A program made the translations under genes and the position numbers. The notes beneath the pieces were generated by a model. That model had not been told where the DNA came from. It saw only the letters and a list, made by a program, of their open reading frames with translations, and did no database searches. A DNA stretch of 64,000 nt from Catelliglobosispora koreensis DSM 44566. GTDB taxonomy: Bacteria > Actinomycetota > Actinomycetes > Mycobacteriales > Micromonosporaceae. How positions within the stretch are numbered: the first letter of the stretch is position 1; every line of letters begins with the position of its first letter. The stretch is from contig NZ_KB903292.1 in NCBI RefSeq assembly GCF_000379685.1, positions 1-64,000 on the forward strand, in the 5' to 3' direction. Positions 8,237 through 16,457 of this stretch are shown one piece after another.

Positions 8237-8243
8237 TTTGTCA
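8231..8243. promoter_or_regulatory. Palindrome TGACAATTTGTCA at sigma gene start
   Basis: A perfect 6+1+6 palindrome on the first possible start codon of the sigma gene. It could be an operator for that gene, which would argue for a start codon further inside. Confidence 0.4.
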
Positions 8244-8537
8244 CTTGGCCGGGCCAGGATTGATTAGTTATCAACTGGGAGCTGTCCGGGCCTGCGGTTA
8301 GCCCAAAGCGGTCAGCCCTGCGTCATCATTGTTGGCACACTGGCGGACAGCGACTGTCCAATGCGGCGTATGAATGAAATCCATGAACCTGAACTGTGAC
8401 AGCTCACTCATTGTCATCTATGTATCTCATTGGCGTCCGTGCGTGACGGTTCACCTACTGTCTGTGGCAGCGCGCGCAAAGTTGCTGGCCCGCTCTGCGC
8501 ACCGCGGGCCATCCCTCATCCGCGAAGGAGGGCTTCC
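8244..8537. promoter_or_regulatory. Divergent intergenic region
   Basis: About 290 bases between the sigma gene (minus) and the inhibitor gene (plus). It contains TGACAG and ATTGTC elements near 8396-8414 and the 12-mer TGTCCAATGCGG at 8355-8366, which recurs at 13756-13767 in front of another small secreted protein. No small gene is convincing here. Confidence 0.35.
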
Positions 8538-9062
8538 ATGCCACCTCGCACTACCACCGCCGTGGTGGCGACACTGCTGGCTGTCGCCATGGTGCTCGCC
8601 AGCGCGAATAGCGCTATGGCGGTGAAACCCACCAAAGATCTTCAGGCCAAGATTGATGCTCATCTCGCCAGGTATCCCGGTGGAACGCAGATTAGTGATA
8701 CCGAGGTCGCCTACGCCGGCGGCACGTTCGTCATCACGTTCGCCGCGCCGGAAGTCAGTGTCAACGGGGTCGCTGACTGTCCGTCAGGGTGGTTCTGTTT
8801 CTACGAGCACACCAACTTTGGCTATCCGCGAGGCAAGCTTTCCAGCTGTGGCTGGCAGGACCTGGCCTGGTGGGGCTGGCACGATCGCACCGAAGCCGTT
8901 CACTTCAACCAGTCCGGGGGCTCGGTCGTTTTCATCTCGCACGTCGGACCGCCCGACCACTCCTATGATTACGGGCTGTTTAGCGTGAGCACCGGTAGGC
9001 GCACTATCTCCGACGTGTACCCATACAGAAATATGGCCGACCACGTCTATCGCTACTGCTAA
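8538..9062 (+). CDS. Secreted peptidase inhibitor, I36 family
   Basis: 174 residues from an ATG with GAAGGAGG 7 nt upstream; the frame is open further upstream without a site. Sec signal peptide of about 38 residues ending SAMA. The C-terminal half has the I36 (SMPI-type) pattern: CPSGWFCFYEHTNFGYPRGKLSSCGW, given by position about residues 76-101, with four Cys for two disulfides, then DRTEAVHFNQSG. Family members inhibit metalloproteases such as the M4 type. An M4 protease is encoded 11 kb away, but a link is only a guess. Confidence 0.75.
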   Translation: MPPRTTTAVVATLLAVAMVLASANSAMAVKPTKDLQAKIDAHLARYPGGTQISDTEVAYAGGTFVITFAAPEVSVNGVADCPSGWFCFYEHTNFGYPRGKLSSCGWQDLAWWGWHDRTEAVHFNQSGGSVVFISHVGPPDHSYDYGLFSVSTGRRTISDVYPYRNMADHVYRYC

Positions 9063-9073
9063 GCCGCATTAAC

Positions 9074-9106
9074 GCTGGTGGCGGGGGACGGCTCCCTGTC
9101 ACCAGC
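9074..9106. terminator. Stem-loop after inhibitor gene
   Basis: GCTGGTG / CACCAGC arms with an imperfect GC-rich interior, starting 12 nt after the stop codon. No T-tract, so it is a weak terminator or mRNA-end structure. Confidence 0.45.
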
Positions 9107-9229
9107 CCAATGCACCTCCACTAGTGCCAATTCGTGATGTTTGCGATGTCACGTCGATCTTGGTCTGTCGACATTGCACAGATGAGGCACAACACCGCAT
9201 TGCGGACAGCTACCGAAGAGGCACGGTAG

Positions 9230-9535
9230 GTGATGGTGGAGGAGAAGCTAGAGGTGACAGTTGAGAAATCCTGTGCGGCGGAACAGGAAGCACCAGAAAC
9301 AGAGGCCCCGGCGCTAGAAGAGCAGATTGACCTGCGGCGCGCGCTGGCCAGCATCCCACGGTCAGACCGCTTGCTCCTGTGGCAGGCCTACGTCCAGGGC
9401 CTGAAGAGCACGGATATCGCGGCCGGTCTTGGGGTCGCGCCCCAAGCCGCAAGGCAGCGCATCGCGCGTGCGGCCGGCCGCCTGCGCCGGGCGCTTGGGC
9501 CTGGCTACGACAGGGCGAGCAGTGAGCCTGCATAG
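9230..9535 (+). CDS. Short sigma-like protein with region 4 only
   Basis: 101 residues. After an acidic N-terminus rich in Glu and Ala, residues 32-90 form a sigma region 4: SIPRSDRLLLWQAYVQGLKSTDIA then GVAPQAARQRIARAAGRLRRAL. Region 2, needed for core binding and -10 recognition, is absent, and an in-frame TAG sits directly before the GTG. The gene overlaps a CU044_5270-like partner, mirroring the pair at 6588-8236. It is either a truncated sigma factor or a region-4 regulator. Confidence 0.65.
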   Translation: MMVEEKLEVTVEKSCAAEQEAPETEAPALEEQIDLRRALASIPRSDRLLLWQAYVQGLKSTDIAAGLGVAPQAARQRIARAAGRLRRALGPGYDRASSEPA

Positions 9536-10391
9536 CCACCGGCGTCCGCCGCAAGGCAAGCGGCGCAGGGCAAACCGGGTTCGCATCCGCGTCACGGCGG
9601 TGGCGGCGAGCCTGGCGCTAGCGGCCGTGCCAGCCTCAGCCCCGACCTGGCGAGGCACCTCGGCTCAAGCTGACGCTGCCAGCCATACGCCGGGGGTTGT
9701 CCCGGCGGCACGCTTCACCTGGCGTGGGTCGTCAGCGCGGGAGGTCCTTCGCCGTGTCATCGAGGGCCTCGAGCACATGGCAATTGCCGAAAAGGCTGAC
9801 CCTTATACCTATTTCCACGTGCGGAGCTGGCCAGCTGAGGGACGGCGCTCCACCTCCGTGGCCGACGTTCGTCGTTGGCTGCGATCCGATGGATTCGGCA
9901 GCCAGCTGTCCTCCGTTGTCGCGACCGACGAGTCCCTCGCGGTTATGGCATCGCCGGTGCAAACGACGGCAACACAGGCTGGGCCGCCGGTCGAGATGAC
10001 CGCGCCCGCGACGCGGCCCGAGGCCCTCGGCGGTCAGCTGCACCATTACGCCAGCACCCTCCACATGAGACTCGCCGAGGTGATTACCTTGATACATAGC
10101 AGGTTCTGCCTGAATTCTGGTCAGCGCGCCGCCCTACTGCAGGTCCTGGCCGACACCGATGACGTGCAGTATCTCGGCCGATTCGCCGACCGGGGCGGGC
10201 GCCAGGGCACGGTCATCGCCATTCCCGGCCAGGCCAACGACGGGGCGGACGTCCTTGACATTCTGATTTTCGCCGACTCCGACGGCGCCTTGCTGTCGCA
10301 TGAACTGCAAACCAGCGAGCCCACCGCGCTCGTGTCCTACACCCGCTATCTCGGATGCGGTAGGGCAAGCGATCCGGGAGCGGTGAGATGA
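9522..10391 (+). CDS. CU044_5270-like exported or anchored partner of the short sigma protein
   Basis: 289 residues from a GTG at 9522 that overlaps the sigma-like gene by 14 nt, implying coupling. A strongly basic n-region is followed by a hydrophobic segment (VTAVAASLALAAVPASA), which may be a signal peptide or anchor. The outer domain has GLEHMAIAEKADPYTYFHVRSW and LLQVLADTDDVQYLG...DRGGRQGTVIAIPG, resembling the 6588 protein in its last 100 residues. It is likely the membrane partner of the 9230 protein. Confidence 0.6.
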   Translation: MSLHSHRRPPQGKRRRANRVRIRVTAVAASLALAAVPASAPTWRGTSAQADAASHTPGVVPAARFTWRGSSAREVLRRVIEGLEHMAIAEKADPYTYFHVRSWPAEGRRSTSVADVRRWLRSDGFGSQLSSVVATDESLAVMASPVQTTATQAGPPVEMTAPATRPEALGGQLHHYASTLHMRLAEVITLIHSRFCLNSGQRAALLQVLADTDDVQYLGRFADRGGRQGTVIAIPGQANDGADVLDILIFADSDGALLSHELQTSEPTALVSYTRYLGCGRASDPGAVR

Positions 10392-10943
10392 CGGGCAAAT
10401 GTGGGGCCCACCGGGCCAACGGTGAACCCCACCAAGCCCAAGGCCATCGCAACCAAGAGAGAGCATCAAGGGCTTACCTGACCAGCATGCTGGCCGCCTC
10501 TAGTGAAGCGTTGATAACAACGGTTCGGCAAGGGGCAGCAAAAGGTTGCTATCAACAACACATCGCTGCCGGACAGCGTTTCTGGCATCAATCCGGGCAA
10601 TGTGACGCAGCGTCACTGCCCAGATTGCGGCTAGCCGCAGTGCCAGAGCGTTCCAAGCGAATTAATGCCGCTGAACAAAAGGCCGCGAGTCCGCTTTGGA
10701 ATCAAAGCCACGCACCGGATCGTGTTCACTTCACATTGGCGACGGCTGTGCCGCCGCCATGGCCCGGCAACGTCAAGGGCTGCAGCTGAGGCCAACTGCT
10801 GCAGCACATTCACCACGGCGGTGCCGCCATCGCAACCACAGCACCACATCCGGAGCCACCAGCGCCAGGTGGCTCCGGACTAACAGCCGAGTCCACAAAG
10901 GACAGAGAGTTCATCAACTGACTTACCGGAAAGGGGCACCCTA
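10392..10943. other. Gene-free stretch with a stem-loop
   Basis: About 550 bases. An open frame begins at 10388 (overlapping the previous stop) but has low third-position GC and no recognisable protein. A 12-bp inverted repeat with one mismatch lies at 10510-10521 / 10545-10556 (GTTGATAACAAC and GTTGCTATCAAC). The last 100 bases probably carry the promoter of the 10944 gene. Confidence 0.45.
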
Positions 10944-11210
10944 ATGCCCAAAGCACAGGAGACCCAGCCCACACTGGGCCCCGTCTTCACCGCCTTAGCC
11001 GCCTTGGCTGGCATCGGACTACTGCTGACGTTCTCCGTGATTTGGTTCCATCAAGGCAACCCGGCGCTCGGCGGAGCGGCTGGAACAGCTGCCATCGGGC
11101 TCGTCGCCTGGGCGGTCAGGCACCTGCTTAACGCGGCTGTGCGCCCCCCTGTGGACGACGGCGAGCGTCCTTCAGCCGACGAGAAGCCCGCCGCGGCGGA
11201 GGTGCCGTAA
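10944..11210 (+). CDS. Small two-helix membrane protein
   Basis: 88 residues, ATG with GGAAAGGGG upstream. Two hydrophobic helices (about 13-34 and 42-62) and a charged Pro/Glu-rich tail. It ends 2 nt before the membrane HTH gene, so the two form an operon. Probably a membrane partner or stabiliser; no motif is recognisable. Confidence 0.6.
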   Translation: MPKAQETQPTLGPVFTALAALAGIGLLLTFSVIWFHQGNPALGGAAGTAAIGLVAWAVRHLLNAAVRPPVDDGERPSADEKPAAAEVP

Positions 11211-11212
11211 AC

Positions 11213-12790
11213 ATGCGCCCCGGCCGCAAAGAAAAGGAACTCGAAACCGTCAGCAGCCCCGCTGCCGGATTCGCCGCGGCGCTACGGGAGGCCCGCCGTC
11301 AGGCGGGTTCTCCCACCTACCGCGACATGGCAGAAGGTGCCCACTACTCCGGGCCGGCGCTATCCCAGGCCGCCAATGGCGCCAAGGTGCCGACCTGGCC
11401 AGTGACCGCCGCCTACCTCAAGGCCTGCGGCATCACCGATTTGGCGCCGTGGCAGAACGACTGGCACATCGCCAAGCTCGCCGCGAAGCTTTCCAAGGCG
11501 AAAGGCAACGCAGCCAACGTCAGCTACCCGATCCACCGCGCACGGACATGTGCGGTCCCTACAGTGTCCAAAGACGACAGCTCGCCTAGCCCTCAGACGC
11601 AGCTTCTAGACATGCTGCGCTGTCTCGGAAAGGCAAAAGGCTTGTCGCTGCGGGCGACCGCGAGCCAAATGCAGACGTGCCAGGCCGCTCTTGTCGCCAA
11701 AGGCGGGCCTAACCAGACATATTCCTCCAGCGCCATACACGAAGTGCTCAAAGGCGATTCACCGCTGACGGCAGAGTTCGTCACGGTCTACCTCAACGCC
11801 ATCGGTGCGACTCATGAAGAGGAGGTCCACGTTGGCGAAGCCATCGGGCGGCTCAACTTCAAACTCGCGCACTGCGCGCCCGTACCAACTGTCAGCCCAG
11901 ATCTGCCCGCAGGATCGGCAACGCCGCCGGAACCGGACGTCATGGTGGCGGAACCGAGAACGGCCCGAGCTGGCCGTGTCTATGTGTCGCAACGCATCTC
12001 GGCCACCGTCATGGAAGACCCGCTGGCCGATTCCTTCCTGCAATGGCAAGGTGACGACATCCATCCGCCGATTCACCAGCCAATGGACCGGCCGCACGGA
12101 AGCGGCGTCCGGAGGCACCGAGCGCCGTGCACCTGCTGCCGGGAGCAGGGAAGCAGCGAGACAGCCAAGGGACTTCGGCAGAAAGTCGCCCGGCCCGGTT
12201 TCGTCGGTGCGGCAACGATCTTCAGCGGTCTGCTGTGCTGGGCGCTGGCGTTCGTTCTTGAAGCTGCCCGCGATGCGCGCCTTAGCCTGGCAGACCTCGG
12301 ATCAGCTCTGCTCATCACGACCGGTTCCGTCACGCTGGTCGCGGTCCTCGTGCTTCTTAGAACTGTCCTGCGTGATGAGGACCGCGTCATTGACCGCCCG
12401 GCTCGGCAAGCGGGCCTTGCCAAATGGGCTCAGAGGTGGCGCTACCAGCCACGTCATTCGCGGGCGCCGAGATGGGGCCTGCGCGTAGGTCTGCTCAACA
12501 CGTATGGCCGAACGGCGCATGCGGCTGCGGCCGGTGTGTTTGCCGCCCGGAGTTGGGCGATCCGGTTGCCCGGTGTCGCGGCGGCCACCGCGATCGGCAT
12601 CAGCGTCGCCGTGACCCTTGTCGCGACCGCTGGTGTCCGCGCGGCGGCCAGTGAGCCTCCGCCAACATTCACCCCAAGCCCTGCTGTTGTTGATACAGAG
12701 CAGCCAGGTCACTTACCTTCCGGCGGTGAAGCGGTGGTCCTGGACGGATGGGCGGGGCTCAGGCAACGGCTGGAACCGCCGTCCGGGTGA
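11213..12790 (+). CDS. Membrane-anchored HTH protein with two N-terminal HTH-like units
   Basis: 525 residues; GGAGG 10 nt before the ATG. Residues about 20-75 form an XRE-like HTH (LREARRQAGSPTYRDMAEGAHYSGPALSQAANG, by position), and about 130-205 contain a second similar unit (LRATASQMQ...YSSSAIHEVLKG). After a polar linker come three membrane helices (about 328-350, 358-385, 462-486). The DNA-binding half is cytosolic and the tail extracellular. It could be a one-component membrane regulator. Its target is unknown, and it is cotranscribed with the 10944 protein. Confidence 0.65.
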   Translation: MRPGRKEKELETVSSPAAGFAAALREARRQAGSPTYRDMAEGAHYSGPALSQAANGAKVPTWPVTAAYLKACGITDLAPWQNDWHIAKLAAKLSKAKGNAANVSYPIHRARTCAVPTVSKDDSSPSPQTQLLDMLRCLGKAKGLSLRATASQMQTCQAALVAKGGPNQTYSSSAIHEVLKGDSPLTAEFVTVYLNAIGATHEEEVHVGEAIGRLNFKLAHCAPVPTVSPDLPAGSATPPEPDVMVAEPRTARAGRVYVSQRISATVMEDPLADSFLQWQGDDIHPPIHQPMDRPHGSGVRRHRAPCTCCREQGSSETAKGLRQKVARPGFVGAATIFSGLLCWALAFVLEAARDARLSLADLGSALLITTGSVTLVAVLVLLRTVLRDEDRVIDRPARQAGLAKWAQRWRYQPRHSRAPRWGLRVGLLNTYGRTAHAAAAGVFAARSWAIRLPGVAAATAIGISVAVTLVATAGVRAAASEPPPTFTPSPAVVDTEQPGHLPSGGEAVVLDGWAGLRQRLEPPSG

Positions 12791-12814
12791 CCTTGTCGCG
12801 CTCTATAAGCGGAT

Positions 12815-13657
12815 TCAGCCGTGTGCTTGCGCCGCGCCAGATCGCGACCGGCGGCGGATCCAGGCCACAAACATCGGCCACGAAAGCACTTCCAGCATCT
12901 GAAGCACCGGGGTCAGGAGGCCAAAGCAGGCGACAGTCATCCAATCGGCGAAGGTGGCTGGCTTCGAGGACCATAGTGTGAGAAGCCGTCCGGTCACGAC
13001 GATCAGCATGATCGCGGCGTAGGCGACGCTGAACACGGTAATCGGCATCGTGAGCTGTGCGACGCAGGTCGCCCACAGCACGCAGGCGGTCAGGTGGCCG
13101 ACGGCGGCGATCGACGCGCCAGTTCTCGCCATGCCAGTCGAGCACCACAGTGCCGCGAGGTCGCGCGTTTTGAGCATGGCCGCCGCGGCGATCCCGTGTG
13201 CGACAACGAACAAGACTGACACGGTGACGAGCAGTTCACGGCTGCGGACCGATCCGCCTGGGTCCAGATCGCGGATCGTCGCTGGCAGGTCAGCTCCAAA
13301 TAGGTCCCACAACGTGGCCAAGACCTTGGCGCCGATCCAGTACGAGCCGGCGATGGCCGCGGGCAGGAAGGCCACGCCAGCCCAGAACATCACCGATGGC
13401 ACTGACGCCGGCGCCTGCGGAAGGGGCTGCGGGCCGCTTACTGGCGCTGCTGTGGCCTGCGAACGGTTCGCCAGCACCTTTTCGACGCCAAGCGTCAACA
13501 GCCAGGAGACAACTGCGACACCGCCGCTGAGCAGAAGCTTCTGCAGATCCGACAGGTTTGCCTCGCCTGGTAGCGCATTGACGATGCCGTTGGCGAACAC
13601 CAACGCCGCGGCTACGACCGGGACGACTGGCTGCGACAGAATGGACCGTGTGGGCAC
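12815..13657 (-). CDS. Polytopic membrane protein, function unknown
   Basis: 280 residues from a GTG at 13657. Seven or so hydrophobic segments are spread through the protein (about 8-28, 38-58, 88-112, 140-160, 180-200, 205-228, 240-262). An Ala/Pro/Gln-rich cytosolic loop sits at 68-86 and the C-terminus is Arg-rich. It converges with the HTH membrane gene, 24 nt apart. No transporter signature is recognised. Confidence 0.6.
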   Translation of the reverse strand: MPTRSILSQPVVPVVAAALVFANGIVNALPGEANLSDLQKLLLSGGVAVVSWLLTLGVEKVLANRSQATAAPVSGPQPLPQAPASVPSVMFWAGVAFLPAAIAGSYWIGAKVLATLWDLFGADLPATIRDLDPGGSVRSRELLVTVSVLFVVAHGIAAAAMLKTRDLAALWCSTGMARTGASIAAVGHLTACVLWATCVAQLTMPITVFSVAYAAIMLIVVTGRLLTLWSSKPATFADWMTVACFGLLTPVLQMLEVLSWPMFVAWIRRRSRSGAAQAHG

Positions 13658-13761
13658 GGTCGGATCCTAGGCGCGGCAGTCAAGCGGGGCCAGAGGCTCC
13701 GGCAGCGCCTTCCGGCCGATCGGAGGACGCGGGAGATATTGACAGGTGTCAGCATTGTCCA

Positions 13762-14157
13762 ATGCGGATACTGGGTCGGATGTTAACTGTCGTCGTGGTC
13801 GCCGTAGCCGGTCTGCTGGCGGTGCCGTCCGCCGCCATGGCCGATAGCTACGCCTGCACTTATGGTCCGGGTGCCTATAACTGCGAAGGCCGCGCCGAGT
13901 TCGTCTCCCACGGAGAGCACTTCTACCTGATGGACCGCAAGGCTGACGGCCACTCAGCCGTGCTGCGTTACTACCGGGCCGATACGCAGCAGTGGAAGAC
14001 GTCCTGGAACCACGACGGTGCTGGAACCACCAAGCACATCAACCTCGACATGCCCGAGGGCTACGACGTCGTCTATTACGTGTGCCTCGGCGAATACGGC
14101 GACCGCGACATTCTCGAAGAAACCTGCGGCGTACCAACCTATGGCGACATGTCCTAG
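13762..14157 (+). CDS. Small secreted Cys-containing protein
   Basis: 131 residues. Sec signal peptide (LTVVVVAVAGLLAVPSAAMA), then a mature domain of about 105 residues with four Cys and many Tyr/His/Asp, starting DSYACTYGPGAYNCEG. ATG 13762 or ATG 13780 could be the start. The 12-mer TGTCCAATGCGG overlaps the first ATG, which favours 13780. No family recognised. Confidence 0.6.
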   Translation: MRILGRMLTVVVVAVAGLLAVPSAAMADSYACTYGPGAYNCEGRAEFVSHGEHFYLMDRKADGHSAVLRYYRADTQQWKTSWNHDGAGTTKHINLDMPEGYDVVYYVCLGEYGDRDILEETCGVPTYGDMS

Positions 14158-14214
14158 CCGAGCGCTTTAGCGAACTGGCGTTTCAGCGGTGGCACCGCAC
14201 CGGTGAGGCGCAGC

Positions 14215-14373
14215 ATGCCGCGCAACATCGCACGGCCGATGCGATTGGCCGAGCTGGCCTGCTTCGCATTGCGCAGAGACGTGCGCGCGGCGTTTTACGG
14301 ACCCGCAATCGCCGGAGTTTTGGCGCACTGCCGCGAGCAACTAAGGCTACTGGTCGCCCGCATCCTGAACTAA
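14215..14373 (+). CDS. Possible small basic protein
   Basis: 52 codons, ATG with GTGAGG upstream, TAA stop. The peptide is rich in Arg, Leu and Ala (LRRDVRAAFYGPAIAG, then HCREQLRLLVARILN) and looks like an amphipathic helix pair. It is in the same frame as the preceding gene just past its TAG. It lies in the 240-base gap before the S15 peptidase. It could equally be a relic. Confidence 0.25.
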   Translation: MPRNIARPMRLAELACFALRRDVRAAFYGPAIAGVLAHCREQLRLLVARILN

Positions 14374-14397
14374 GGATTGACGCATCTAAATTGATGT

Positions 14398-14417
14398 GCA
14401 TGACTGTGGAGTCATGC
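14398..14417. promoter_or_regulatory. Inverted repeat over the S15 peptidase start
   Basis: Perfect 8-bp arms GCATGACT / AGTCATGC around GTGG. It encloses the GGAG motif and the ATG at 14414, so it could act as an operator or as an mRNA hairpin hiding the ribosome site. Confidence 0.4.
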
Positions 14418-16420
14418 GGAATATCTTGCGTGGGGCAGTCACCCTTGCCCTCATCCTGCCGTTCACGGCCGGGCCAGTAAAACCGGCGGCCGCGTTGGCA
14501 GTCACTGAAGAACGGGTCTATGTCGAGACAACCGTCGACAGTGACCACAACGGCCGGCCCGACCGGGTCGCCATCGACATCGCCCGCACCACGGGAGCCA
14601 CGAACCTTCCCGTGGTCTTCGAGCACAGCCCCTATCGCAGCCCACTCAACAACGCCCCCAACCACAACGTCAACGTCGACCGTCTCCCGCAAGAGGACCT
14701 CTTCGGGATCGCTGGCAGCTCGCCGCGCATCGACGCGGCTCGGGCCGTGCCGGACCTGCCCGGCTGGTACGACGACTACTTCCTCTCGCGCGGATATGCC
14801 GTCGTCTTGGGCCATAGCATCGGCACCGGCGACTCCGAAGGTTGCCCGACCAGTGGTGACATGCAGGAAACCCTTGGCACCACAGCGGTTATCGACTGGC
14901 TTAACGGGCGCGCACGGGGCTACAACGCCGCTGGGGCACAAGTAACAGCATCGTGGAGCAACGGAAACGTTGGCATGATTGGCATCTCGTATAACGGCAC
15001 GCTGCCCAACATGGCCGCCGCCACGGGAGTGCCTGGCCTCAAGGCCATCGTGCCCATTGCCGCCATCTCCAGTTGGTACGACTACTACCGCGCCAATGGC
15101 TTGGTCGTCGCCCCGGGCGGATACCAGGGCGAAGACGCTGATGTGCTCGCCAATGCCGTCGTCAAACGAACCGGCTGCACCGATGAGATCGCGGCCATCG
15201 CCGCCGCGCAGGACCGCAACAGTGGTGACTACACACAGTTCTGGCGTGACCGGGACTACGTCAAAGATGTCGCCAACGTGAGCGCGGCCGTGTTCGTCAT
15301 CCATGGCCAGACCGACTGGAACGTCAAGAGCATGCAATACGCCCAGTGGTACGAGGCACTGCGCCAGCGCAACCACCCGCGCAAGATCTGGCTGCACCGG
15401 GGCGGGCATGGCACGGCTTCCCGGACTGACTATCAGTCCACGGTGGGCCGGTGGTTTGACCGGTATGTCAAGGGGATCGCCAACGGCATCGACACCGAGC
15501 CCAAGGCTGACGTGCAGGCACCGGATGGCACGTGGCGCACCTACGGCGACTTCCCCGATCCGCAGGTGCAGAACACCGTCTTCTATTTGGGTTCGGCGGG
15601 CGGTGTGCTGTCACCAACTCCCACGTCTGGCAACGTCAATCAGTCGTTTGTGGACAATGGCCGCAGCCTTACCGCCGAACAACTCGCGGCGAGCCCTGAT
15701 AGCGCTAACCCCAACCGGCTCATTTACCGCACCGCGGCGCTCGCCAGCGCGGTCAGGCTCTCAGGGACTCCTCGCGTGACGTTGCGTGCCGCTGTCGACA
15801 ACCGCAAGGACGCCAACCTAACCGCACTGCTCGTGGACTACAGCGGAAGCACCCCAACGATTGTGACCCGCGGCTGGCTGGACCCGCAGAACCGCAACGG
15901 CACGGCTGGGCAGCCGCTCGAGCAGGGGCAGGAATACACGATGACGTTCAGTCTTCAGCCGCGTGACTATGTTTTCGCGGCCGGGCGCAGGATCGGGCTG
16001 GTCGTCATTTCGACCGACTACAACTTCACCCTGCGTCCCCTGAGCGGAACCCAACTGCACGTGAACCCGGCGCTCAGCTCTCTTTCGCTGCCTTTGGTCA
16101 GCGCGCCTAGCGGCAGCACGTGCACCGGTTACGAGTCCACCTACTCAGGCACGCTTTCCAGTGGTGGCAACGCTTATCAGCCCAGTTTCCAGACCACGAT
16201 CACGGGCTCGCATCGCGCGTGCCTCGACGGTCCCGCTGGAGCGGACTTCGACCTCTACCTGCAGAAGTGGAATGGCTCCGCCTGGACGACCGTCGCCAGT
16301 GGCACGACAAGCGCCGCTGACGAATCCTTCACCTACAACGGCACCGCAGGCACGTATCGCTACCGCGTGCACGCCTACTCCGGTTCCGGTTCGTACTCGG
16401 GCGGTTACGACGCGCCGTAA
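14414..16420 (+). CDS. Secreted S15-family (X-Pro dipeptidyl-peptidase / CocE-like) hydrolase with PPC domain
   Basis: 668 residues. Signal peptide to about residue 29. An alpha/beta-hydrolase with the S15 triad: Ser192 in GISYNG, Asp301 in HGQTDW and His332 in HRGGHG. A jelly-roll domain (about 385-560) with RLSGTPRVTLRAAVD and ARYYV/FAAGRRIGLVV-type segments is usual for X-Pro peptidases and cocaine-esterase relatives. The last 100 residues (from STCTGYESTYSG) form a bacterial pre-peptidase C-terminal (PPC) domain. It should remove X-Pro dipeptides or hydrolyse esters outside the cell. The start could also be GTG 14396. Confidence 0.85.
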   Translation: MRNILRGAVTLALILPFTAGPVKPAAALAVTEERVYVETTVDSDHNGRPDRVAIDIARTTGATNLPVVFEHSPYRSPLNNAPNHNVNVDRLPQEDLFGIAGSSPRIDAARAVPDLPGWYDDYFLSRGYAVVLGHSIGTGDSEGCPTSGDMQETLGTTAVIDWLNGRARGYNAAGAQVTASWSNGNVGMIGISYNGTLPNMAAATGVPGLKAIVPIAAISSWYDYYRANGLVVAPGGYQGEDADVLANAVVKRTGCTDEIAAIAAAQDRNSGDYTQFWRDRDYVKDVANVSAAVFVIHGQTDWNVKSMQYAQWYEALRQRNHPRKIWLHRGGHGTASRTDYQSTVGRWFDRYVKGIANGIDTEPKADVQAPDGTWRTYGDFPDPQVQNTVFYLGSAGGVLSPTPTSGNVNQSFVDNGRSLTAEQLAASPDSANPNRLIYRTAALASAVRLSGTPRVTLRAAVDNRKDANLTALLVDYSGSTPTIVTRGWLDPQNRNGTAGQPLEQGQEYTMTFSLQPRDYVFAAGRRIGLVVISTDYNFTLRPLSGTQLHVNPALSSLSLPLVSAPSGSTCTGYESTYSGTLSSGGNAYQPSFQTTITGSHRACLDGPAGADFDLYLQKWNGSAWTTVASGTTSAADESFTYNGTAGTYRYRVHAYSGSGSYSGGYDAP

Positions 16421-16428
16421 AGCGATCT

Positions 16429-16457
16429 CTGGGCTGCCTGGCTAACGGGCAGCCCAG
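16429..16457. terminator. Bidirectional terminator between convergent genes
   Basis: 10-bp arms CTGGGCTGCC / GGCAGCCCAG with a 9-nt loop. It lies just after the S15 gene and includes the stop region of the convergent DUF4240 gene. Confidence 0.6.

Noticed and set aside
9137-9229. Possible missing region 2 of the short sigma gene, upstream in frame
   Set aside because: The in-frame translation before the TAG at 9227 shows no sigma region 2 residues, so this is not a simple nonsense mutation in a complete sigma gene.
10388-10789. 133-codon frame overlapping the end of the 9522 gene by ATGA
   Set aside because: Tempting coupling, but third-position GC is low for this genome and the peptide has no recognisable domain. 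Treated as gene-free.
13992-14480. 162-codon frame spanning the end of the 13762 gene and the S15 start
   Set aside because: It is a shifted frame over two better genes, with an Arg-rich shadow composition.
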